Below are positions 1-8,463 of a stretch of DNA of 41,501 nt, in pieces. A program made the position numbers and the translations under genes. A model generated the notes under the pieces. That model did not search any database and was not told the DNA's origin. It worked only from the letters and a program-made list of their open reading frames with translations. Source of the DNA: Thermofilaceae archaeon (GTDB taxonomy: Archaea; Thermoproteota; Thermoprotei; Thermofilales; Thermofilaceae); the NCBI GenBank assembly GCA_026986905.1, contig JALSNQ010000009.1:1-41501 (forward strand), read 5' to 3'. Positions within the stretch are counted from its first letter, which is position 1. Each line of letters opens with the position of its first letter.

Positions 1-10
1 CTAGTCGTAT

Positions 11-667
11 ATTCTTCAGGAAAGCAATCTCGCGCATGCAATAGAGGAGGCCAAGAAGAAGGCGAAAAAGAGGAGGTTCCGCCAGAGCGTGGAGATGATA
101 GTAGTCTTGAAGGACGTGGACGTGAAGCAGCCCCAGAACAGGCTTAACGTTGCCGTCCCTCTTCCGCACCCGCCGCCCGGAAAGGAGGCTAAGGTGGCGG
201 TATTCGCCACAGGGGACTTGGCTCTCAGGGCCAAGGAGGCGGGCGCTGACGCGGTTCTAGGGAGGGAGGACGTAGAGAAACTTGGTGGAGACAAAAAAGC
301 TGCAAAGAAGCTGGCGAAGGGCTATGACTTCTTCCTAGCCGGAACCGACTTGATGCCTCTGATAGGCCGTTACCTTGGAAGGTACCTTGGGCCTAGGGGT
401 AAGATGCCTCAGCCAGTGCCCCCCAACGCGCCGATCGAGGCGTTCCTGCAGAGGTTCCGCCGTTCTGTTAGGATTAGGGTGAGAAACGAGCCCCAGATAA
501 TGGTTAGGATCGGAACCGAGGATCAGCCCACCGAAGAGCTTGTTGAAAACGCTAAGGCTGTGCTGAAGGAGATCCTCAGGAAGTTTCAGCCGTCGCAGAT
601 TGCTCGGATATACTTTAAGCTTACAATGGGGCCTGCTGTACCCGTGGAGAAGAAGGGTGGTAAGTGA
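11..667 (+). CDS. rpl1: Ribosomal protein L1 (uL1), 5' end ambiguous
   Basis: Large-subunit protein L1 forms the mobile L1 stalk that guides release of E-site tRNA, and it often autoregulates its own mRNA. The ORF track begins at GTG 89, but the reading frame stays open back to position 5, and those extra codons encode the lysine-rich first helix typical of archaeal L1 (IEEAKKKAKKRRFRQS). I therefore extend the gene upstream. No ATG, GTG or TTG lies in frame between the TAG at 2-4 and GTG 89, so ATT at 11 is only a placeholder. The core motif GRYLGPRGKMPQP, a signature of L1, is present at about residue 130. The stop (TGA 665-667) overlaps the ATG of rpl10 by one base, as expected in the archaeal L11-L1-L10 operon. 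The identity is secure and the start is not. Confidence 0.93.
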   Translation: MLQESNLAHAIEEAKKKAKKRRFRQSVEMIVVLKDVDVKQPQNRLNVAVPLPHPPPGKEAKVAVFATGDLALRAKEAGADAVLGREDVEKLGGDKKAAKKLAKGYDFFLAGTDLMPLIGRYLGRYLGPRGKMPQPVPPNAPIEAFLQRFRRSVRIRVRNEPQIMVRIGTEDQPTEELVENAKAVLKEILRKFQPSQIARIYFKLTMGPAVPVEKKGGK

Positions 668-1560
668 TGCAGGTGTTCCAGAGGGAGTTTAAGAGGCACA
701 AGCCCATACCGGAGAGGAAGATCCGTGCCGTCCAGGAGCTTAAAGAGTATATCTCCTCCCACAAGTACTTCATGGTTGCGAGCATATATGGTATAACGGC
801 TCCTGTTCTCCACGAGACGCGTGCACTGCTAAGGGAACGTGGTACCCTGCTGAAGGTTGTTAAAAACAGGCTCTTCCATAGAGCTGTACAGGAGCTAGGT
901 AAAGATGTGCCTGGCTTAGAGGAGGTTCTTACAGGGCAGAACGCCGTGATATTCACCGATGAAAACCCCTTCGAAGTCGTGATATATCTAGACAAACAGA
1001 AAATCTATAGGGAGGCAAAAGCCGGCGACGTCGCTACGAGCGAGATAGTTGTTCCATCGGGGAATACCGGTATACCCCCCGGCCCCACGATCAGCCTATT
1101 CAACAAGTTGAAGATCCCCATGAGGATACAGGAGGGAAGCATATGGGTGACTAAGGACACTGTTGTCGCGAAGCCCGGCGACGTGATCTCCCAGGAACTG
1201 GCCGAGCTATTGGCTAAGCTCGGGATTAAGCCTATTGAGAGCAAACTCAGCATAAAGGCGATCTACCTCGACGGGAGGCTCGTGAAACCCGAGGAAGTAG
1301 AGTTTGGCCACGACCTGTTCAGCCAGAGGGTCGCGGAGGCGTACAGGGAGGCGTTCAACCTTGCCGTGAACGCGGCGTTGCCCATACCAGAAGCACTAGA
1401 GATGGCGGTGCGGAAGGCCCACATGGAGGCGTTGTCGCTGGCCGTAAACGCGGGCATCCTAGCTAAGGAGACTGTGGGCATGGTGCTGGCGAAGGCTGAG
1501 GCGGAGGCTCAGGCCCTCTACAGGATCCTTAAGGAGAAGGTTCCTGAACTCGGCGAGTAA
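667..1560 (+). CDS. rpl10: Ribosomal protein L10/P0 (uL10), lacking the C-terminal acidic tail
   Basis: L10 anchors L12 dimers to the ribosome and forms the base of the factor-binding stalk. The N-terminal rRNA-binding domain is followed by the archaeal insertion (about residues 105-200) and then an alanine-rich helical spine (EAFNLAVNAA, MEALSLAVNAG) that in other archaea holds the L12 dimers. The protein ends right after the spine (LKEKVPELGE). The flexible charged linker and the phenylalanine-rich terminal tail usual in archaeal P0 are absent, so it is about 297 residues instead of the more common 320-340. ATG 667 overlaps the L1 stop; GTG 664 is an alternative. A T-run follows the gene, and rpl12, which often comes next, is replaced by alaS. 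Confidence 0.95.
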   Translation: MQVFQREFKRHKPIPERKIRAVQELKEYISSHKYFMVASIYGITAPVLHETRALLRERGTLLKVVKNRLFHRAVQELGKDVPGLEEVLTGQNAVIFTDENPFEVVIYLDKQKIYREAKAGDVATSEIVVPSGNTGIPPGPTISLFNKLKIPMRIQEGSIWVTKDTVVAKPGDVISQELAELLAKLGIKPIESKLSIKAIYLDGRLVKPEEVEFGHDLFSQRVAEAYREAFNLAVNAALPIPEALEMAVRKAHMEALSLAVNAGILAKETVGMVLAKAEAEAQALYRILKEKVPELGE

Positions 1561-1569
1561 TCGTCTCTA

Positions 1570-1576
1570 TTTTTTT
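1570..1576 (+). terminator. Oligo-T terminator after rpl10
   Basis: Seven consecutive T residues lie ten bases after the rpl10 stop, the usual form of intrinsic terminator in archaea. No stable hairpin precedes them. The run separates the ribosomal operon from alaS. Confidence 0.55.
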
Positions 1577-1590
1577 GGCTCCGCTACTAG

Positions 1591-1601
1591 TAAAACATAA
1601 T
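1591..1601 (+). promoter_or_regulatory. Probable alaS promoter (TATA-like)
   Basis: The AT-rich element TAAAACATAAT lies about 33-43 bases upstream of the alaS ATG, between the T-run and the gene. The spacing would place transcription start a few bases before the start codon, giving a very short leader. It is a weak match to the archaeal TATA consensus. Confidence 0.4.
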
Positions 1602-1633
1602 TTTGTTCCCCGTGTCTACTGCAGCGAGTAGCT

Positions 1634-4363
1634 ATGCAGGAGGAATTCATTGATCTACCTTTCTTTAAGGAAGGCGGGTGGATAAAGAGGAAATGCCCCG
1701 TCTGCGGCCGGGTCTTCTGGACGCTAAACCCCGAGAGGAAGGTCTGCGGAGATCAGCCGTGCGAGGAGTATGGATTTATAGGGAAGCGGCTTGGACGCGG
1801 CGTGGAGAGCCTAGGCGAGGTCAGGAGGCGTTTTATAGAGTTTTTTGAGAAGAACGGGCATACTCCTATACGCAGGTACCCCGTCGTGGCTAGGTGGCGC
1901 GACGACGTGTACCTCGTCGGCGCGTCTATATACGATTTTCAACCCTGGGTTACCGAAGGCCTCGTCGAGCCGCCGGCTAACCCCCTCGTGATTTCTCAGC
2001 CTAGTATACGTTTAACGGATGTAGACAACGTGGGTAGGACAGGGCGCCACCTTACCGGCTTCGAGATGATGGCGCATCACGCGTTCAACGTGAGGGGTCA
2101 AAGGGTCTACTGGGCGAACGAAACAGTAGAGTATGCTTACAGGCTTTTCACAGAGGTCTACGGCATCCCGCCTGAGGAGATAACGTTCGTGTTTGACATG
2201 TGGAGCGGCGGGGGGAACGCGGGCGAAGACTATGAGGTTCTTGTGAGGGGGCTGGAGCTTGCAACGCTAGTTTTCATGCACTACAAGACTGTGGAGGGTC
2301 GCCTCGTGCCTATCGAGAACAAAATCGTTGACACGGGGTATGGGTTGGAGAGGATATACTGGTTCCTACAGGGGTCGACAAGCGTCTATGAGGCGGTTTT
2401 TCCCGGTATAATTGAGTGGCTGCGCCGCGAAGCTGGCCTGGAGCCCCTGCCCGCTGATTTAAGAGTCGCCCTGGCGAAGCGTAGCGGGAGGCTTGACTTT
2501 AAAAAGCCTCTTGAGGCGATGAAGGTATTCGAAGAGATTTCGTCTGAGGTCGGGATGGATGTGGATGAGGTTTCGAGGCTTCTAAGGCCTTTTGAGTCTA
2601 TCTATGCGCTGGCCGACCATAGCAGAACTATAATGTGGATGATAGGCGACGGCGTCGTGCCTTCAAATACCGGGTCCGGCTATCTCGCAAGGCTGCTAAT
2701 TAGGAGGAGTATGCGGCACCTGCGCCGGCTAGGCTTGGAGATAGGGCTTGTGGATGTAGTTTCTAGGCAGCTGGAAGAGTGGAGGAGTGATTTCCCGGAG
2801 TATTGGGAGATCCGCGACGAGATACTTGACATAGTCGCGTATGAGGAGGAGAAGTATAGGGAGACTCTCTCCAGGGGCTCGAAGATTGTGGACAACCTGT
2901 TATCTAGGTATAAGAGGAGGGGGGAGATACCTGGCGAGGAGCTCGTCAAGCTCTATGAGAGTCACGGTGTTCCGCCGGACCTGGTCGAGGAGAAGGCGTC
3001 TTCCCTGGGGGTACGCGTAGACACGACGGGGTTCTACTCAAAGCTGGCTGAGCTGAAAGAGAAAAGCGGTAGAGAGGCCATAAAGCCCGAGGAGTGGAAG
3101 CTACCCCCCGAGTACGCCTCCCGGTTCCCGGAGACGAGGAAGCTCTACTATGAGAACGAGAAACTTTTCAGGTTCAAGGCGCGGGTAATCGGGGTCGTAG
3201 AGGGAAAATATGTGGTCTTGGATGCTACAGCCTTCTACCCCGAGGGGGGAGGCCAGCTGTCAGACAAGGGCTTAATCAGACATGGCGGCGGCGAGTGCGA
3301 GGTTTCCTATGTGTTCAGGGTGGGGGGCGTCGTCTTCCACGAGTGTAGAGGCCCGCTCCCCAGCCAGGGAGAAGAGGTTGAGGGTCTCGTAGACTCCGAG
3401 AGAAGGCTTACTCTGATGAGGCATCATACCTCGACGCACGTAGTGCTGGGCGCTTTGCGCAGGGTTCTGGGTAGGCATGTGTGGCAGGCTGGTGCCCAGA
3501 AGACCCTTGACTACGTGAGGTTCGACTTTACGCACCACAGGCCCATCACGGAGGAGCAGGCGCGTAAGATAGAGGAGCTGGCCAACAGGGTTGTCATGGA
3601 GAATAGGCGGGTAAAAAAGGCGTTTATGAGTAGAACGGAGGCGGAGAAGCGTTACGGATTCTCCCTCTACCAGGGCGGCGTGGTTCCGGAGAAAATACTC
3701 CGTGTGGTCGAGATTGAGGGGTGGGATGCAGAGGCGTGCGGCGGTACGCACTGCGACTATACCGGGGAAATAGGCGTTATAAAGATCGTCGGCTTTGACA
3801 AGATCCAGGACGGCGTGTTTAGGGTTATCTTTAAAGCGGGGGTTCCGGCTGTCAGGTATATCCAGGAGATCGATTCTAGGCTCAAGCGCGTGGCGAGGCT
3901 TCTCGACGCCCCATTGGAGGAGGTCGACCTCCGCGTAGCCAAGGAGCTTGAGGAGAAGAAGAGGCTTCAGGACGAGCTTAAACGTCTCGAGAATATAAGG
4001 CTTTTGGGAGAGGCCGAGAGGCTTGCCGCAAAGGCTGTGGAGGTCTCAGGGGTCAAGCTCGTGGCCGGGGTAGTTGATGAAGAGAAGCTTCGCGACCTAG
4101 CCTTAGAGACAGCTAGGAGGATCGGCGACGGGGTTGTTGTGCTGGCGAACCCTAAGGGGAGAATAGTGGTGAAAGTCTCCGGCGGGGCGCTCAAGAAGAT
4201 CGACGCCAGAGAGCTGGGACGGCGTATTACCGAGAAGCTTGGAGGGAGGGGCGGAGGTGTAAGCGACCTCTTTCAGGGGAAGATAGCTAGCGTGGAGGGA
4301 GTCGCGGAAGCCGCCGGGGAGGTGCTTGGTAGGCTTGCTGAGAAGGATAAGGGTCGAGCCTAG
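1634..4363 (+). CDS. alaS: Alanyl-tRNA synthetase, archaeal type
   Basis: AlaRS charges tRNA-Ala and hydrolyses mischarged Ser- or Gly-tRNA-Ala. At 909 residues it is the usual archaeal size. An N-terminal extension carries four cysteines (C21, C24, C38, C43) that look zinc-binding. The class II aminoacylation core and tRNA-recognition domain follow. The editing domain has both zinc-binding pieces, HHTSTH near residue 597 and CGGTHC near residue 702. The C-terminal part (about 770-905) is a charged coiled coil followed by the C-Ala domain. The substrate tRNA, with its G3:U70 pair, is encoded 34 kb downstream in this window. The 3' end overlaps the next gene by 38 bases, which suggests co-transcription. 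Confidence 0.98.
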   Translation: MQEEFIDLPFFKEGGWIKRKCPVCGRVFWTLNPERKVCGDQPCEEYGFIGKRLGRGVESLGEVRRRFIEFFEKNGHTPIRRYPVVARWRDDVYLVGASIYDFQPWVTEGLVEPPANPLVISQPSIRLTDVDNVGRTGRHLTGFEMMAHHAFNVRGQRVYWANETVEYAYRLFTEVYGIPPEEITFVFDMWSGGGNAGEDYEVLVRGLELATLVFMHYKTVEGRLVPIENKIVDTGYGLERIYWFLQGSTSVYEAVFPGIIEWLRREAGLEPLPADLRVALAKRSGRLDFKKPLEAMKVFEEISSEVGMDVDEVSRLLRPFESIYALADHSRTIMWMIGDGVVPSNTGSGYLARLLIRRSMRHLRRLGLEIGLVDVVSRQLEEWRSDFPEYWEIRDEILDIVAYEEEKYRETLSRGSKIVDNLLSRYKRRGEIPGEELVKLYESHGVPPDLVEEKASSLGVRVDTTGFYSKLAELKEKSGREAIKPEEWKLPPEYASRFPETRKLYYENEKLFRFKARVIGVVEGKYVVLDATAFYPEGGGQLSDKGLIRHGGGECEVSYVFRVGGVVFHECRGPLPSQGEEVEGLVDSERRLTLMRHHTSTHVVLGALRRVLGRHVWQAGAQKTLDYVRFDFTHHRPITEEQARKIEELANRVVMENRRVKKAFMSRTEAEKRYGFSLYQGGVVPEKILRVVEIEGWDAEACGGTHCDYTGEIGVIKIVGFDKIQDGVFRVIFKAGVPAVRYIQEIDSRLKRVARLLDAPLEEVDLRVAKELEEKKRLQDELKRLENIRLLGEAERLAAKAVEVSGVKLVAGVVDEEKLRDLALETARRIGDGVVVLANPKGRIVVKVSGGALKKIDARELGRRITEKLGGRGGGVSDLFQGKIASVEGVAEAAGEVLGRLAEKDKGRA

Positions 4364-5039
4364 AAGGGAGCTCTACGAGGCTGCGCGGGATTTTTTCTAC
4401 CTCCTGGAGAGGGGGTATGGTAGGAAGACGTCGCTAGACATGGTTTCTTCCCGCTGGCTTCTCTCGAGGTATGAGCGTCTCCTTCTCTACAGGTCCCTTT
4501 ACCCTACAAGCGTCTCCGGGGCGCGGATTAGGAAGAGGCTTTCGCCGTCGGCCCTAAAGGGCAGGGTCGTTGTGGTTGACGGCTTCAACGTGGTAAGCAC
4601 CGTGGCCTCTGCGATGATAGGCGACACCCTTGTCGAGGGCAACGATGGCTTTATACGGGACCTGGCGGCTACGGTCAGAAAGGTGAAGGCGGCGCCCCCC
4701 TACTTTTCCTCTCTAGCAGTGGCTGCCTCTCTTTTATCCCGGTTGGGGCCCAGCAGGCAAATCTGGGTGTTCGACTCCCAGATAAGTAGAAGCGCGGAGT
4801 TCTTGTCCGCCGCCAGGCTGTACGGAGAGGCTATTCTTTCGAAAAACGCCGATAAGGAGGTGGCCACCCTTTCCCGCACCCTGAAGGGGGTGGCGGCGTC
4901 CAGCGACTCCGTGATAATAGACATGGTTGAAGAATGCTTTGATCTCGGCGGCGAGGCCGCCAGAGCCGTTGCGCCCGAGAACATCGTCACGCTGAGATCC
5001 GTGCTGGAGAATATTTTTGGATGCCTTTCCCGCATATAG
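4326..5039 (+). CDS. DUF434 family protein
   Basis: I recognise this as the archaeal DUF434 family, whose function is unknown to me. The N-terminal part (about 1-80) is basic and helical. A second part begins with VVVDGFNVV near residue 85, which reads like the first strand and acidic residue of a Rossmann or PIN-like nuclease fold, and WVFDSQISRS near residue 143 supplies another acidic strand end. The start is TTG 4326, inside the end of alaS. A TTG a few codons later is also possible. It lies between alaS and NAC in one transcription unit of translation and RNA genes, so a role in RNA metabolism is plausible but is an inference from context and fold impression. Confidence 0.8.
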   Translation: MVGLLRRIRVEPRRELYEAARDFFYLLERGYGRKTSLDMVSSRWLLSRYERLLLYRSLYPTSVSGARIRKRLSPSALKGRVVVVDGFNVVSTVASAMIGDTLVEGNDGFIRDLAATVRKVKAAPPYFSSLAVAASLLSRLGPSRQIWVFDSQISRSAEFLSAARLYGEAILSKNADKEVATLSRTLKGVAASSDSVIIDMVEECFDLGGEAARAVAPENIVTLRSVLENIFGCLSRI

Positions 5040-5053
5040 GCTGGTGGAGACTT

Positions 5054-5413
5054 GTGCGGAGGATGGGGAGTAGAGATCTGCGCCGTCTAACGAAGAGAAT
5101 GGGACTTAATATAAACGAGCTACAGGGAGTGGAGGAGGTGGTCATACGCTTCCCGGACAAGGAGATAGTCATTAAGAACCCCTCTGTGTCGGTCATAGAG
5201 GTGCGTGGAGGCGGGAGGATGTACAACATAGCGGGCGAGGAGGAGGAGAGGCCTCGCACGGCGGAAGAAGAGGAGACAAAGGTGGAGATAAGCGAGGAGG
5301 ACGTACAGCTGGTTGCAGCCCAGGCGGGCGTTACGCCCGAAGAGGCCCGTAGGGCACTTGAAGAAGCTGGCGGTGACCTCGCAAAGGCTATAATGCTCTT
5401 GTCGACGAGGTAA
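5054..5413 (+). CDS. nac: Nascent polypeptide-associated complex (NAC) protein
   Basis: Archaeal NAC is a homodimeric, alpha-type chaperone that binds ribosomes near the exit tunnel and shields nascent chains. The sequence shows the basic N-terminus with MGLNINEL, the NAC beta domain (EVVIRFPDKEIVIKNPSVSV), an acidic linker, and a C-terminal UBA domain (about the last 40 residues, VQLVAAQAGVTPEEARRAL). The ORF track starts at 5021, but family members begin close to the basic segment. GTG 5054 has a purine-rich GGTGGAGA just upstream, and ATG 5063 is another candidate. It follows DUF434 by 14 bases and precedes the phosphatidyltransferase by 11 bases. Confidence 0.93.
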   Translation: MRRMGSRDLRRLTKRMGLNINELQGVEEVVIRFPDKEIVIKNPSVSVIEVRGGGRMYNIAGEEEERPRTAEEEETKVEISEEDVQLVAAQAGVTPEEARRALEEAGGDLAKAIMLLSTR

Positions 5414-5424
5414 GGGGCGGGGTC

Positions 5425-6003
5425 TTGCTGGGCAAATACAAGAAGGCATTGGAGCGCCGCTTCCTAGGGGTGGCGCGGGCCGCTGCAGCCACACGGCTAA
5501 GCCCCAACGTGATAACGTTTTCCGGCCTGGTTTTCGGCGTGGCCGGGCTCTACATGCTAGCCGCATACTCCTCGCTGACTCTTTTTCTGCTAGGGTGCGC
5601 TGCTATGGGGTTGATGGACATGCTGGACGGCCTCGTGGCCCGCTATACGGGTAGTGCGTCGAGGTTTGGGGCGTTCCTGGACTCGACCGTTGATAGGGCC
5701 GAGGACGCTCTGATATCGGCGGGCTTCATGTACGCTGGGCTACTTTCTCCCGGAGAAGTGCTCCTCCTACTCACCGGGATGTTCCTTATAAGCTACACAA
5801 GGGCTAGGGCGGAGTCCCTCGGCGTGTCCATGTCGGGAGTCGGGTTTGCAGAGCGGCCGGAGCGTATACTTCTGGCCCTGCTTTCACTTATACTCGCCTT
5901 CGTGAGTTTAGGGGCGGCGAGAGCCGTGGCGTGGCTCCTCATCGTGGTAGTGTATCTCACGGTTGCCCAGCGTATACACTATGCCGCTAAGATGCTGAGG
6001 TGA
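5425..6003 (+). CDS. CDP-alcohol phosphatidyltransferase (archaetidyl-type)
   Basis: This membrane enzyme transfers a polar alcohol phosphate to a CDP-activated archaeol lipid. The complete family motif D-x2-DG-x2-AR-x8-G-x3-D-x3-D is present: D65, D68, G69, A72, R73, G82, D86 and D90. These aspartates bind two divalent metals and the CDP group. About six hydrophobic segments follow or flank the motif, and 192 residues is a normal length. Archaetidylinositol phosphate synthase is the most likely archaeal role, but the alcohol substrate cannot be decided from sequence alone. The start is TTG 5425. Its stop overlaps the rtcA start by four bases. Confidence 0.93.
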   Translation: MLGKYKKALERRFLGVARAAAATRLSPNVITFSGLVFGVAGLYMLAAYSSLTLFLLGCAAMGLMDMLDGLVARYTGSASRFGAFLDSTVDRAEDALISAGFMYAGLLSPGEVLLLLTGMFLISYTRARAESLGVSMSGVGFAERPERILLALLSLILAFVSLGAARAVAWLLIVVVYLTVAQRIHYAAKMLR

Positions 6004-7067
6004 AGTGCATGGTAGTCGAGATAGATGGCTCGATGGGTGAGGGGGGAGGCCAGCTGCTCAGGTACAGCGCAGCCATTTCCGCCATAACCGGCGTCCCAGT
6101 GAGGATCTACAATATAAGGGCTAAGAGAGCAAACCCCGGGCTCAGGCCCCAGCACTACGCGGCGTTGAGTTTCCTGGCACGCCTAGTCGACGCCGAGACT
6201 AGGGGGCTTAGGGTCGGCTCCACGGAGGTCTACTTTAGGCCGAGAAGAAGACCCCAAAGTGGGGTTTTTACCGTCGATATAGGTACGGCTGGCAGCGTCA
6301 CGCTCTTCCTGCAAGCGGTGACGCCTGTTCTGCTCGCCGCGTCCGGCCCCGTCACTCTAAGGGTGAGCGGTGGGACAAGCGTTAAGTGGAGCCCGCCCTT
6401 CCCCTACTTCGAGGAGGTGCTGGTTCCCCTCTTCAGGCTGTGGGGAGCTAGGGTGAAGGCTAGACTCGTAAGGAGGGGTTTCTACCCCGTGGGAGGAGGG
6501 CTTGTGGAGGTGTCTGCAGAGCCTTCTTTTCCACTTTCCCCGTTTAGGCTGGAGACGAGGGTTGTTTACCAGGCGGTCGGCGGCGTCAGCTACGTAGGTA
6601 ACCTGCCGTGCAGCATAGCTGAGAGGCAGAAGAGGGCTGCCGAGGGCTTCCTGAGGGAAAAGGGGCTGAGAAATATAGATATCCGAGTTGACTGCCGCAC
6701 GCCGGCCCGTGGGAGGGGAACGGGCATAGTGCTCTGGGCTAGGAAGGGCGAAGCCGTGATAGGCGGTGACTCCCTCGGTGAGCGGGGAAAGCCTGCCGAA
6801 AAGGTCGGCGGGGAAGCTGCCGTAAAGCTGTACGGGCCTCTCAGACGCGGCGTGCCGGTCGACCCCCACGCGTCCGATAACCTTGTAATATACATGGCGC
6901 TGGCGGGAGGTGTGTCTAGAATACTTACTTCCGAGCTCACTTCCCACGCTGAGACCGCGTTAAGGCTTTGCTCGATGATCGCCGGCGCCAAGTATAGGGT
7001 GGACAGGAGCGAGAAGGGCGATGCCGTGCTGATAGAGGTTGAGGGCGCCGGTCTACGGCCTAGATAA
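6000..7067 (+). CDS. rtcA: RNA 3'-terminal phosphate cyclase
   Basis: RtcA converts an RNA 3'-phosphate to a 2',3'-cyclic phosphate using ATP through a covalent histidine-AMP intermediate. The N-terminal signature EIDGSMGEGGGQLLR and the KRANPGLRPQH segment are intact. The likely catalytic histidine is H316 in TSHAETALRL near the C-terminus. At 355 residues it is the usual archaeal length. GTG 6000 or ATG 6009 could be the start. It is the last gene of the alaS transcription unit, and its 3' end overlaps a convergent gene by 15 bases. A second RNA-end enzyme, KptA, occurs later in the window. Confidence 0.96.
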   Translation: MKCMVVEIDGSMGEGGGQLLRYSAAISAITGVPVRIYNIRAKRANPGLRPQHYAALSFLARLVDAETRGLRVGSTEVYFRPRRRPQSGVFTVDIGTAGSVTLFLQAVTPVLLAASGPVTLRVSGGTSVKWSPPFPYFEEVLVPLFRLWGARVKARLVRRGFYPVGGGLVEVSAEPSFPLSPFRLETRVVYQAVGGVSYVGNLPCSIAERQKRAAEGFLREKGLRNIDIRVDCRTPARGRGTGIVLWARKGEAVIGGDSLGERGKPAEKVGGEAAVKLYGPLRRGVPVDPHASDNLVIYMALAGGVSRILTSELTSHAETALRLCSMIAGAKYRVDRSEKGDAVLIEVEGAGLRPR

Positions 7068-7874
7068 TCTTAGCTTCACGCCGGGGCGTAGACCGTAACG
7101 TTTAGCCGCGCTGCCCCTATTCACGGCTATCTCTAGTTTGCGGCAGCTATTGAATAAAAGCAGTGTATCTCCTGCCTCTATGTATGCGAAGCTTTGCCTA
7201 ACAGGCGCGGTGAAGGTGGTTCCGCGGCCCGTAGCGGGGTCGCTTATTTCGATCCTCAGCTCGCCGTAGTCCTCTAGGCCTGCCTCGGCTAAATGACGCC
7301 TCTCGATACTGGTGGCAGCGTTCCCGAAGCGGTCCACGTGTACTATAGAACCGTATACGTAGCCGTCGCCTGTGCTCGGCGGTTCCACGCCGGTCTCTAC
7401 GAGCCTCTCCACGGGGGGCCCGGAAGCGGCCGGAGAAGCGCCGCAGGCTATGCGTGCAGCAGCCGGTGCGAACACGTCGCGTCCATGGAATGTGCCGCTA
7501 CTCTTCCACCATTTAAACTCCTCCCTCTCTATGCTCCATGCGTGGAAGGGGGCGTCACGGCGAAGAGCGGGTACAAGTACCCCGTTGTCTGGCCCCACGA
7601 AGAGATACCTCTTGCCTCTGGCGACTACAGCTTTTCTCTCAGTGCCGACACCGGGATCCACGACAACCAGGAAGACTGTTCCTCTGGGGAACTCCTCGAG
7701 GCAGCATTCGAGGATATATGAGGCTTCGAGTATAGACCACGGCGGAACGTCGTGCGTGATGTCTATAATCTCAGCGCTGGGACAAAGAGTCTTGATGACC
7801 CCCTTCATGGCTCCAACATAGTAGTCGCTGTATCCGAAATCTGTTATAACGGCTATCAGCGGGCGACTATACAT
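7053..7874 (-). CDS. SAM hydroxide adenosyltransferase (DUF62 family)
   Basis: Members of this family, related to bacterial fluorinase, cleave S-adenosylmethionine with water to adenosine and methionine. The conserved N-terminal ITDFGYSDYYVGAMKG, the VVVDPGVGTER segment carrying the family Asp and Arg, and FHGRDVFAPAAA carrying the family His are present. A C-terminal beta-barrel domain ends the protein. I start at ATG 7874, which leaves the family-typical short N-terminus MYSRPLIAVITDFG; the longer ORF-track start would overlap the divergent gene. The biological purpose of SAM hydrolysis in archaea is unsettled. Confidence 0.92.
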   Translation of the reverse strand: MYSRPLIAVITDFGYSDYYVGAMKGVIKTLCPSAEIIDITHDVPPWSILEASYILECCLEEFPRGTVFLVVVDPGVGTERKAVVARGKRYLFVGPDNGVLVPALRRDAPFHAWSIEREEFKWWKSSGTFHGRDVFAPAAARIACGASPAASGPPVERLVETGVEPPSTGDGYVYGSIVHVDRFGNAATSIERRHLAEAGLEDYGELRIEISDPATGRGTTFTAPVRQSFAYIEAGDTLLLFNSCRKLEIAVNRGSAAKRYGLRPGVKLRLSRP

Positions 7875-7917
7875 CACCAGGCTTATGAGCGGGGAGATAT
7901 TTTTCATCACCGGAGCC

Positions 7918-8463
7918 ATGCCGCCCATAAGGTTCACGCTGATGCTCTACAGTAGAACGGTGAGTGTAGCGGCTGCCGGGCTAGAGGGCGCCAGCTATGA
8001 GGAGGCAGTGGAGGCGGCCAAAAATTTTAGGGATAGTGATTCGTGGATGACGATAACTGGATCCAGCGAGTTAGTTTCGGATCAAAGGCATCTCGCCACC
8101 GCGGTTCTCTACGCCGCGTCTGCGGCTATAACCGGCAAAATGGTTTCACGCTACCCGGAAATAGAGCTACTGCTCTACCTGTTTGGGACGAGAAATATCG
8201 GAGAGGCGCTCGACGAGGCGAGGAGGAGGGGCGAAAAGGTGGGGGCAGTCGCGGTGTCTATAGGGGGAGACGCCGAGGCCGTTCTTAGGCGCGTCGCGGG
8301 GCGCCTAGGCGCTAGGCTTACCGCCCCGGAAATAGGTGGCTGGATGGAAGCCTATAGGAGGTATCTGGCCGCCTTGTACCCGGATTTTCCCGGCCAGCTA
8401 TCCGCTGAGACTATTCTCAAGCTGCTTAGAGCCCGCGCCGCTCTTGTGAGGCTCTCCGTCTAG
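7918..8463 (+). CDS. cgi121: KEOPS complex subunit Cgi121-like
   Basis: Cgi121 binds the tRNA CCA tail in the KEOPS complex, which makes the universal t6A modification. The match rests on the segment QRHLATAVLYAASAA followed by EIELLLYLFGTRNIGEAL, which aligns by eye with archaeal Cgi121, and on the C-terminal valine and glycine-rich strand. Similarity is weak across the family, so this is a moderate call. ATG 7918 is chosen because it follows a GGAG and clears the divergent neighbour; ATG 7942 would also fit. Other KEOPS genes are not in the window. The 3' end overlaps the convergent THUMP gene by 38 bases. Confidence 0.75.
   Translation: MPPIRFTLMLYSRTVSVAAAGLEGASYEEAVEAAKNFRDSDSWMTITGSSELVSDQRHLATAVLYAASAAITGKMVSRYPEIELLLYLFGTRNIGEALDEARRRGEKVGAVAVSIGGDAEAVLRRVAGRLGARLTAPEIGGWMEAYRRYLAALYPDFPGQLSAETILKLLRARAALVRLSV

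Noticed and set aside
12-40. Short ATG-CAA-TAG frame at 36 as the end of an upstream gene
   Set aside because: It is too short to judge, and the L1 frame explains the sequence better.
1561-1633. Hidden or frameshifted rpl12 after rpl10
   Set aside because: Only 73 bases are available, mostly a T-run and promoter; no L12 residues appear in any frame.
7293-7821. Plus-strand ORFs of 142 and 149 codons inside the SAM hydrolase-like gene
   Set aside because: They are shadows of the minus-strand gene, whose family motifs are intact; no ribosome-binding site or recognisable domain.
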